Below, one piece after another: positions 1 through 5,009 of a DNA stretch of 5,009 nucleotides. How positions within the stretch are numbered: the stretch's first letter is position 1; every line of letters begins with the position of its first letter. The stretch comes from Atopobium sp. (GTDB lineage Bacteria; Actinomycetota; Coriobacteriia; Coriobacteriales; Atopobiaceae), in NCBI GenBank assembly GCA_018376005.1, contig JAHACE010000050.1, positions 1-5,009 on the forward strand. Reading direction: 5' to 3'. The position numbers were made by a program, and so were the translations under genes. The notes beneath the pieces were generated by a model. It made no database searches. It was not told where the DNA came from and worked only from the letters and a program-made list of their open reading frames with translations.

Positions 1-1
1 A

Positions 2-1696
2 GGTCTAGCTGCTGCGTTTTATCTTGTCCGCGATGGCCAAGTAAAGGGTACAAGAATTCACCTGCTCGAGAAGCTTGAGCTTGCAGGCGGAAGCTGCGAC
101 GGCCGCAAAGATGTAAGCAAGGGTTTCTACATGCGCGGTGGCCGCGAGATGGACAACCACTTTGAGTGCATGTGGGATATGTTCAGAGACGTTCCATCCA
201 TTGAAACACCTGGCGTCTCGGTACTTGATGAGTACTACTGGCTCAACAAGCACGATCCTAACTACTCGCTCTGTAGAGCTTCTGAGAAGTGCGGCAAAGA
301 TGCCCACACAGATAAGAAGTTCAAGCTTGATAAAGAGTCTTCACTTGCGCTTGCCAAGCTGTTTATGACTCCCGAGAAGGACCTTGAGGGCAAGAAGATT
401 AGTGACGTACTTCCTGATTCTTTCTGGAACACTAACTTCTGGCTTTATTGGCAGACCATGTTTGCATTCCAAAGGTGGTCCTCTGCTCTTGAGATGAAGC
501 GCTATCTTTGCAGATTCTGTCACCATATTGACGGTCTTCCTGACTTTACCGCGCTGCGTTTTACCAAGTACAACCAGTATGAGAGCATGATTTTGCCACT
601 GGTCAGGTATCTTGAGAATCACGGCGTAAGCGTTGACTACGGTATGGACGTCAAGAACGTCATTATCAACGACACCAATGGTAAAAAGGTAGCTACTCAA
701 ATTGTTTACGAGAAGAACGGCTCACAGCAAACCATTGATCTAACCGAAGACGATTTGGTGTTTATCACCAATGGCTGCTGCACCGATACCTCTTGCTATG
801 GTGATCAAAATACTGCTCCTGACATCAGTAACGTCAGAAATGGCGTAGGAGAGTCCTGGGATCTGTGGAAGAATATCGCCGCTCAGGCCAAGCATGGTGA
901 GTACGGCAATCCCGATAATTTCTGTAGTGACTTTGAGGCAACCAACTGGATGAGCGCTACCATCCAGACAAAAGACGAAGAGATTATCAAGAAGATTATT
1001 GGCGTCTGCAAGAGAGATCCAAGAGAAGGTAAGGTCACAACCGGCGGTATTGTAACCGTCAAAGATAGTACCGATAACTGGTACCTCTCGTGGACCATCA
1101 ACCGTCAGCCACAGTTCAGAGCACAGGACAAGGACACCGTACTTATCTGGGTCTATGCATTGAGCACTAACAAGCCTGGTAACTTTGTTAAGAAGGCTAT
1201 GCGTAACTGCACCGGCGAGGAAGTGTGCCAGGAGTGGCTCTATCACATTGGCGTTCCAACCAAGAAGATTGAGGACTGGGCTAAGAACCGCTGCAACACC
1301 ACTACGTGCTTTATGCCTTACATCAATGCATTCTTCCAGCCAAGAAAGGCTGAGGACAGGCCTCTGGTTGTTCCTGAGGGTTCCGTTAACTTTGCCTTTA
1401 TTGGACAGTTTGCCGAGACTCCTCGCGACACCATCTTCACCACAGAGTACTCAATCCGCACTGGTATGGAGTCTGTCTACACGTTGATGGATGTTGATAG
1501 AGGCGTACCAGAGGTTTGGGGTTCTCAGTACGACATCAGAGAGCTTCTAAGGGCAACCTACTATGCTCTGGACAAGAAAACGCTTGATAAGGCACCGCTC
1601 TCGTTCAAGGAGAAGATGCTCTTAAAGGTAGCTCTCAAGGCCGTCAAGGGCACTGATATTGAGCTACTCCTCAGGAACAGCGGACTGATCAAGTAG
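2..1696 (+). CDS. ohyA: Oleate hydratase (myosin-cross-reactive antigen family), 5'-partial
   Basis: FAD-dependent hydratase that adds water across the cis-9 double bond of oleate or linoleate to give 10-hydroxy fatty acids; a cytosolic or membrane-peripheral enzyme. The open frame runs in from the window edge, so the true start and the GxGxxG dinucleotide motif are missing. 564 residues are visible, and family members are about 560-650 long. The visible part opens with the rest of the Rossmann fold (GLAAAFYLVRDG, then HLLEKLELAGGSCDG). The substrate-gating motif MRGGREM lies at 131-151. Its Glu (146-148) matches the proton-donating Glu122 of the Elizabethkingia enzyme, and the Tyr of EMKRYL (503-505) lies exactly 119 residues later, as Tyr241 does. 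Further family blocks are WLNKHDPNYSL, FTKYNQYES, the FITNG segment and FAFIGQFAETPRD near the C-terminus. It carries 15 Cys, which looks high for this family. A terminator follows, so it ends its transcription unit. The family call is very secure; the exact substrate range is inferred. Confidence 0.96.
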   Translation, partial: GLAAAFYLVRDGQVKGTRIHLLEKLELAGGSCDGRKDVSKGFYMRGGREMDNHFECMWDMFRDVPSIETPGVSVLDEYYWLNKHDPNYSLCRASEKCGKDAHTDKKFKLDKESSLALAKLFMTPEKDLEGKKISDVLPDSFWNTNFWLYWQTMFAFQRWSSALEMKRYLCRFCHHIDGLPDFTALRFTKYNQYESMILPLVRYLENHGVSVDYGMDVKNVIINDTNGKKVATQIVYEKNGSQQTIDLTEDDLVFITNGCCTDTSCYGDQNTAPDISNVRNGVGESWDLWKNIAAQAKHGEYGNPDNFCSDFEATNWMSATIQTKDEEIIKKIIGVCKRDPREGKVTTGGIVTVKDSTDNWYLSWTINRQPQFRAQDKDTVLIWVYALSTNKPGNFVKKAMRNCTGEEVCQEWLYHIGVPTKKIEDWAKNRCNTTTCFMPYINAFFQPRKAEDRPLVVPEGSVNFAFIGQFAETPRDTIFTTEYSIRTGMESVYTLMDVDRGVPEVWGSQYDIRELLRATYYALDKKTLDKAPLSFKEKMLLKVALKAVKGTDIELLLRNSGLIK

Positions 1697-1700
1697 GGGC

Positions 1701-1740
1701 GCGGAGAAATCCGCAGAGACGCGGAGAAATCCGCAGAGTC
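1701..1740 (+). repeat. Two-copy 20-bp tandem repeat forming twin GAAA-loop hairpins
   Basis: Two adjacent 20-bp units (gcggagaaatccgcagagac, then the same unit ending in tc) differ at one base. Each contains GCGGA-GAAA-TCCGC, a 5-bp stem closed by a GNRA-type tetraloop. They begin 4 bp after the oleate hydratase stop codon, so they lie in its 3' UTR ahead of the terminator. A longer alternative fold can pair the first GCGGA with the second TCCGC. There is no T-run, so they are not terminators themselves. A role in protecting the mRNA 3' end is conceivable but is inference only. Confidence 0.8.
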
Positions 1741-1782
1741 AAAACGATTGACTACACGCGATTAGACACGTACAAGAAACAC

Positions 1783-1824
1783 AAAAGTGGCTGCAGATGA
1801 CACGTCAAATGCAGCCACTTTTTT
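1783..1824 (+). terminator. Rho-independent terminator of the oleate hydratase gene
   Basis: A 13-bp perfect stem pairs AAAAGTGGCTGCA (1783-1795) with TGCAGCCACTTTT (1810-1822), and the T-run continues to 1824. The 14-base loop holds a small inner dyad (TGAC/GTCA). The A-run before the stem would allow weak bidirectional function. It lies 86 bp after the oleate hydratase stop codon and isolates that gene from the methyltransferase. Confidence 0.9.
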
Positions 1825-1930
1825 ACGATTCAGATATAACACTTAGAGATAAGACTATCTGTACTAGGTTGCATGCTCTGTAGACCTGTATCAATTAGTT
1901 AAAAATGCATGTGGTACGAACAGCAAGAAA
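1825..1930. other. Non-coding AT-rich stretch upstream of the methyltransferase promoter
   Basis: I see no ORF with a credible start here. It contains a short dyad (AGATA-AGAC-TATCT, 1847-1860) and the self-complementary hexamers GCATGC (1871-1876) and ATGCAT (1905-1910). Composition drifts to low G+C across this stretch, so the left edge of the probably foreign methyltransferase segment likely falls here. No IS end, tRNA or integrase site is recognisable. Confidence 0.5.
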
Positions 1931-1946
1931 ACAAATTATAATTTGT
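1931..1946 (+). promoter_or_regulatory. Consensus -10 box embedded in a perfect 16-bp palindrome (candidate promoter/operator)
   Basis: ACAAATTATAATTTGT is its own reverse complement over all 16 bases. The consensus -10 hexamer TATAAT occupies 1937-1942 inside it. The -35 region is weak: with 17-bp spacing it reads GTACGA (1914-1919), so the promoter may depend on an activator. Transcription starting near 1949 would leave a leader of about 70 nt before the methyltransferase start. A palindrome covering the -10 box is a typical place for a dimeric repressor of MarR or TetR type, but no regulator is encoded in this window. The -10 call is fairly good; operator function is inferred. Confidence 0.6.
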
Positions 1947-2006
1947 AGCGACAAGAAAAATGTAATGGTTCTACATGCGACTTAAATCAAAATACGACAC
2001 TATTTT

Positions 2007-2012
2007 GAGGAG
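2007..2012 (+). promoter_or_regulatory. Ribosome binding site of the methyltransferase gene
   Basis: GAGGAG sits 8 bases before the ATG at 2021. This is a strong Shine-Dalgarno match at good spacing, and it fixes the start codon. Confidence 0.85.
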
Positions 2013-2020
2013 ATTATAAG

Positions 2021-2785
2021 ATGAATGACTACTTAAAATTAAATCAAGATAGATGGAATAAGGTAAGAAATGACTATACCGAACCACTAACGCATGAAGA
2101 AATAGAAGAAGCTAGAAACAGTCCAATTTCTGTTGCATTAACGGTCGGGAAAAAAGTTCCAACAGAATGGTTTGAAAAGACCAGCGGAAAAAAGATATTA
2201 GGCTTGGCTTGTGGTGGTGGACAACAGGGTCCCGTTTTTGCTGCTAAAGGCTATGACGTAACCATAATGGATTTTTCTACATCACAATTACAAAAAGACG
2301 AGATGGTTGCTAAAAGAGAAGGCTTAAAAATCAATACCGTTCAAGCTGATATGACAAAACCATTTCCTTTTGAAGATGAAACTTTCGATATTATTTTTAA
2401 TCCAGTTTCGAATGTATACATTGAAGACTTAGAAAACATGTATAAAGAAGCAGCTCGCGTATTGAAAAAGGGTGGGCTATTAATGGTCGGCTTCATGAAT
2501 CCTTGGACGTACATGTATGATGCTGACGTTGTATGGGACCACCCCGATGAGGAATTACTTTTAAAGTTTTCAATCCCTTTTAATTCAAGAAAGCTTGAAG
2601 AGCAAGGCAAAATAACCATAGATCCAGAATATGGATATGAATTTAGCCATACCTTAGAAACTCAGATTAGAGGCCAACTAAAAAATGGCCTTGCTATGAT
2701 TGATTTTTATGAGTCGTGTGACAAAAGGAATCGATTATCACAGTATGGAAATGACTATATTGCCACGCTCTGTATCAAGCTCTAA
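2021..2785 (+). CDS. Class I SAM-dependent methyltransferase (Methyltransf_11 type), probably horizontally acquired
   Basis: A 254-residue protein with a single Rossmann-like methyltransferase domain. Motif I is the Gly-rich loop ILGLACGGGQQG (59-70). The acidic residue ending strand 2 is D84 (TIMD), D110 (VQAD) fits the adenine-contacting position, and strand 4 is FDIIFNPVS (122-130). The post-motif segment ARVLKKGGLLMVGF (145-158) precedes a C-terminal half that probably shapes the substrate pocket. There is no signal peptide or membrane segment, so it is cytosolic and likely acts on a small molecule. The substrate cannot be read from sequence. Codon use (AAA, ATA, TTA, AGA) and about 35% G+C in sampled lines differ sharply from both neighbours and suggest transfer from a low-GC Firmicute-like donor. 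It has its own promoter and ribosome binding site. Its stop lies 2 bp from the stop of the convergent HAD gene, and no terminator is visible in between. Confidence 0.9.
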   Translation: MNDYLKLNQDRWNKVRNDYTEPLTHEEIEEARNSPISVALTVGKKVPTEWFEKTSGKKILGLACGGGQQGPVFAAKGYDVTIMDFSTSQLQKDEMVAKREGLKINTVQADMTKPFPFEDETFDIIFNPVSNVYIEDLENMYKEAARVLKKGGLLMVGFMNPWTYMYDADVVWDHPDEELLLKFSIPFNSRKLEEQGKITIDPEYGYEFSHTLETQIRGQLKNGLAMIDFYESCDKRNRLSQYGNDYIATLCIKL

Positions 2786-2787
2786 TC

Positions 2788-3678
2788 CTATACAGCATGC
2801 TTCAAGACAGCCTGGACAACCTCAGAATCAAAGTCTCCCTGAGCCTCTGTAAGCGCCTCTAAGAGCTGAGCTACGCCTTCCTCATACACGCTAGGCAACA
2901 GATACTTCGAGACAGCCTTAGCCTCGTCAGTTCCGTTTTCCATGCAGCATGAGTGATGAGCAATCTTAAGAAGATCAAGATCGTTTTCGGAATCGCCGCA
3001 CACAATAACTTCTTCTGGCTTAAGACCTATAGTCTCAATGAGCTTCTCGAATCCCTGTGCCTTATTCCAACCACGATAATTGATGTCAAACCAACCAATA
3101 TAGGGAGAAACCAACTCAACCTCTGGAACTGCACTGGTAACAGCCTCATAGATTTCTTGCGCGCGCTTTTCATCTTGGGGTAAGAGAAGACCTCCCGCAT
3201 ACATAGGGATATCTTTTGGAACGGACTGCGGACCAAGCCCTGGCACAAAAGTGTTAAACGAGGCTGCAAGATGATCTACTACCTCTTGAGTGGTATCAAC
3301 TATTTTCCAACAAGAGGTAAATGACGTATCTAAAGGCTGCTCAAGCGGACCTTCTTGATAATACGTAAGCAAACAATCATCCATTGGAGAAATAACCTCG
3401 TAGATCTTCTCCATCATCTCGTAGGTAAATTGTTTGGTGAAAATGAGCTTGCCATTAAAGTAGAGAATCTTTCCACTAGAAAACACGCCAGTGTCTGTCA
3501 GGGAAACGTCAGACTTTAGATAAGAAAGTGCATCATAAACTGGCCTTCCGGTAGAAAGTCCAAACGCAATACCTGCGGCTTTAAGATTATTAATTGCCTG
3601 ATGAGTTCTTTCTGAAATAGCCGGAGTGTCAGCGGGTTTTAACGTTTGGTCCATATCGGAAAGAACAAGCTTAATCAT
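2788..3678 (-). CDS. Cof-type HAD-IIB family phosphatase
   Basis: A 296-residue cytosolic HAD hydrolase, in the usual 270-300 range for the Cof/YidA group, which dephosphorylates sugar phosphates and other small phosphometabolites. All four HAD motifs are present: I, DMDQT with nucleophile D8 and acid/base D10; II, LSTGR with S42; III, K206 in WNKAQG; IV, GDSEND with D229 and D233 for Mg2+. The segment between motifs II and III (about 80-195) is the C2B cap. I chose the ATG at 3676-3678 because it is preceded by GGGAG at 5-base spacing and gives the standard MIKLVLSDMD N-terminus. A longer form starting at 3732 would add 18 residues unlike the family. The gene runs convergent to the methyltransferase and divergent from the M20 gene. 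Substrate is unknown. Confidence 0.92.
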   Translation of the reverse strand: MIKLVLSDMDQTLKPADTPAISERTHQAINNLKAAGIAFGLSTGRPVYDALSYLKSDVSLTDTGVFSSGKILYFNGKLIFTKQFTYEMMEKIYEVISPMDDCLLTYYQEGPLEQPLDTSFTSCWKIVDTTQEVVDHLAASFNTFVPGLGPQSVPKDIPMYAGGLLLPQDEKRAQEIYEAVTSAVPEVELVSPYIGWFDINYRGWNKAQGFEKLIETIGLKPEEVIVCGDSENDLDLLKIAHHSCCMENGTDEAKAVSKYLLPSVYEEGVAQLLEALTEAQGDFDSEVVQAVLKHAV

Positions 3679-3805
3679 CAGGGCTCCCAAGATACGTGTG
3701 CTAAGTGAGTGTTTTGTTAATTCTACCAGCAAGAGTAGAGAAACGCGTAAAAATTGCCGTTATTATTACGTTATTAACTTAAAACTACGAGATTAGTAGA
3801 GGTCC
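3679..3805. promoter_or_regulatory. Divergent intergenic region between HAD and M20 genes
   Basis: 127 bp separate two divergent starts, so promoters for both should lie here. The core 3750-3790 is very AT-rich. A direct repeat GTTATTA occurs at 3759-3765 and 3770-3776, spaced 11 bp, about one helical turn. TTGCCG at 3754-3759 is a possible -35 for the + strand, but I find no well-placed -10 for it. On the minus strand TAGAAT near 3717-3722 is a possible -10 with a poor -35. The individual promoters are therefore not resolved. Confidence 0.45.
3684..3688 (-). promoter_or_regulatory. Ribosome binding site deciding the HAD phosphatase start
   Basis: On the minus strand GGGAG lies 5 bases upstream of the ATG at 3678. 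It supports this start over the in-frame ATG at 3732. Confidence 0.7.
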
Positions 3806-4955
3806 ATGAATATTTACGACCACTTTGCTCACGAGGATGAATATCCAGAGCTCAACATAGAGGCAATGTCTGAAAGACTTGCAAAGGCGCTGTCGTTTAA
3901 GACGGTGTATACCGACGCGGAGACAACCGATTGGTCTCAGTTTGATGCTCTTCAACAGCACATTGTTGATAGCTTCCCGTATGTTATGACCGCAGCCTCT
4001 AACGTTGAAGTGGTTGGCCACTCGCTCCTCATTGAGATTCCGGGATCTAACCCTAAGCTTCCTGCATTGATGCTTATTGCTCACCAGGATGTAGTTCCTG
4101 TTGTTCCTGGTACAGAAGACGCATGGACGCACGACCCCTTTGGTGGAGATGTCGATGACACCTACATTTGGGGACGTGGTGCGCTTGATATCAAAGACAT
4201 GCTTATGGGCGAGCTTGAGGCACTTGAGTATCTGCTTTCACAGGGTTTCTCGCCAAGGCGCTCTATCTACCTGGCATTTGGCGAAGACGAAGAGGTCTTG
4301 AGCCACGGTGCCACGCGCCAGAGGCTACCGTGGCCGACATCTGCATCTCGCAAAAGGGGTTCTTGAACGTTAGACTTACTGCACCTGGCCATGGTGGACA
4401 TTCCTCAAATCCATTTGGTGGAACCTCGCTTGAGCATTTGAGCTGCGCACTAGCCGCTCTCTCTGAGGCTAAACCTCAGCCTGAGCTTAACGATATTGTT
4501 AAAGAAACCTTTAAGGTTCTTGCACCAGAAATTACCGATGAACCTTTTGCTTCTCTGGTGTGTGACGTAGATACAAATGCAGATAAGATTGCGCATGCTG
4601 CAGCCCAGATCAAAGAGCTCTATCCCTTTGTTACTACAACATATGCTTTCAATATGCTTGAGGGTTCAAGCAGTGCGGCTAACGTTATGCCTGGCAATGT
4701 CAGTATCAGGAACTCAAAGCTATCTTGGAGCATTACTATCCTGGCGTTACCTTTGTTCCGTCTTTTGTATGCGGCGGAACTGATTCTGTCCGCTACGAGG
4801 GAATCTGTGATTCTATTCTGCGTATTTGTCCGTTTAGGCCAACACCAGAAGATGAGGCAAATGGCGTCCATGGCATTGATGAGCGTATCGAGAAACGCGT
4901 CTATGTTCAGGGTGTTCGCGTTCTTGTGTCCTTTGTTAAACAAATGTGCCAATAA
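3806..4955 (+). pseudogene. Broken M20 family dipeptidase (carboxypeptidase S / PM20-like), two internal deletions with frameshifts
   Basis: M20 zinc peptidases cleave dipeptides or N-acyl amino acids. Homology runs through three frames. Frame A (3806 to about 4315) holds the start and catalytic core: H93 of AHQD, D95, D128 of GRGALDIKD, and E162/E163 of GEDEEV. Frame B (about 4312-4700) resumes with ISQKGFLNVRLTAPGHGGHSS, the start of the lid domain, and runs to AANVMPGN. Frame C (about 4701-4955) gives YQELKAILEHYYPG, GGTDS and the C-terminal HGIDERI with the last metal-ligand His (4869-4871), then a TAA. At each junction the expected family sequence is missing as well as shifted: roughly 40 residues after HGAT, including the Asp metal ligand, and about 75 after NVMPGN. 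These sizes are estimated from memory of the family. Frame A alone stops at 4364-4366 after 186 residues. The ATG has AGAGG (3798-3802) at rather tight spacing. It is very unlikely to give an active enzyme; assembly error is the alternative. Confidence 0.88.
4302..4334. repeat. 8-bp perfect inverted repeat at the first M20 deletion junction
   Basis: GCCACGGT (4302-4309) and ACCGTGGC (4327-4334) are exact reverse complements separated by 17 bases. The frame A to frame B junction of the M20 pseudogene lies inside this loop. There is no T-run, and it sits within coding remnants, so it is not a terminator. Confidence 0.7.
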
Positions 4956-4956
4956 T

Positions 4957-4983
4957 TTGCTATTGCGCAACTTACGTTAAAAT
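4957..4983 (+). promoter_or_regulatory. Possible promoter for a gene beyond the right edge
   Basis: TAAAAT (4978-4983) is a good -10 hexamer, just after the M20 remnant. The best upstream hexamer, TTGCTA (4957-4962), is only 15 bases away, shorter than ideal. An 8-bp palindrome TTGCGCAA (4963-4970) lies between them. No coding start follows before the window ends at 5009. Confidence 0.35.
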
Positions 4984-5009
4984 AGACACATGTTATGTAC
5001 TACAAAAAG

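Noticed and set aside
740..1246. 168-aa minus-strand open frame within oleate hydratase
   Set aside because: Antisense shadow of a strongly conserved gene; the protein resembles nothing I recognise, and there is no start signal.
2770..2795. Dyad CTGTAT/ATACAG spanning the convergent stop codons as a bidirectional terminator
   Set aside because: Only 6 bp with a 14-base loop and no T-run on either strand, so it is too weak to call a terminator.
1871..2800. GCATGC-TCTGTA (1871-1882) and ATACA-GCATGC (2790-2800) as inverted ends of a mobile element around the methyltransferase
   Set aside because: The match needs a 2-bp gap and rests mostly on a self-palindromic hexamer. There is no transposase, and the right copy encodes the last HAD residues.
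3679..3732. Longer N-terminus of the HAD protein from the ATG at 3732
   Set aside because: The added 18 residues do not resemble the family, which begins a few residues before DxD, and the internal ATG has the better ribosome binding site.
3806..4955. Programmed frameshifting or translational bypass to join the three M20 frames
   Set aside because: Family sequence is missing at both junctions, including a metal ligand, so re-joining frames would still not yield a complete enzyme; no slippery heptamer or downstream pseudoknot is evident.
4330..4980. An independent 216-aa gene starting at 4330
   Set aside because: Its first two thirds are the M20 lid domain in another frame, and its last third reads the wrong frame over the M20 C-terminus. 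It has no ribosome binding site of its own.

Overview
The window reads as a stretch of chromosome from a moderate-GC bacterium. The gene families and codon style would fit a Coriobacteriia/Atopobiaceae-type actinobacterium. That placement is an impression from protein style and composition, not a demonstrated assignment. Sampled lines of the flanking genes run at roughly 45-60% G+C. The block around 1900-2785 samples at about 35%.

Layout. (1) Bases 2-1696 (+) hold most of an oleate hydratase (myosin-cross-reactive antigen family). Its N-terminus lies off the left edge, and both catalytic residues known from the family can be placed. (2) Bases 1697-2020 hold a two-copy 20-bp tandem repeat that folds as two GAAA-loop hairpins, a strong rho-independent terminator, and then an AT-rich leader. 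The leader has a consensus TATAAT box inside a perfect 16-bp palindrome. (3) Bases 2021-2785 (+) encode a class I SAM-dependent methyltransferase with low-GC codon use, probably acquired from a low-GC donor. (4) Bases 2788-3678 (-) encode a Cof-type HAD phosphatase, convergent with the methyltransferase and only 2 bp from it. (5) Bases 3679-3805 are a divergent promoter region with an 11-bp-spaced direct repeat. (6) Bases 3806-4955 (+) are a broken M20/carboxypeptidase-S-like dipeptidase. Homology continues through three reading frames, and about 100 residues are missing at two internal deletions. One deletion sits in an 8-bp inverted repeat. (7) The final 54 bases hold a possible promoter for a gene beyond the window.

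The genes do not look like one pathway. Oleate hydratase adds water to unsaturated fatty acids, a detoxification or membrane-lipid role. The HAD and M20 proteins are housekeeping phosphatase and peptidase types. The methyltransferase looks like a separately regulated insertion between them. I did not find a convincing new multi-gene system. The items most worth a second look are the palindrome-covered promoter of the transferred methyltransferase and the way the M20 gene decayed.
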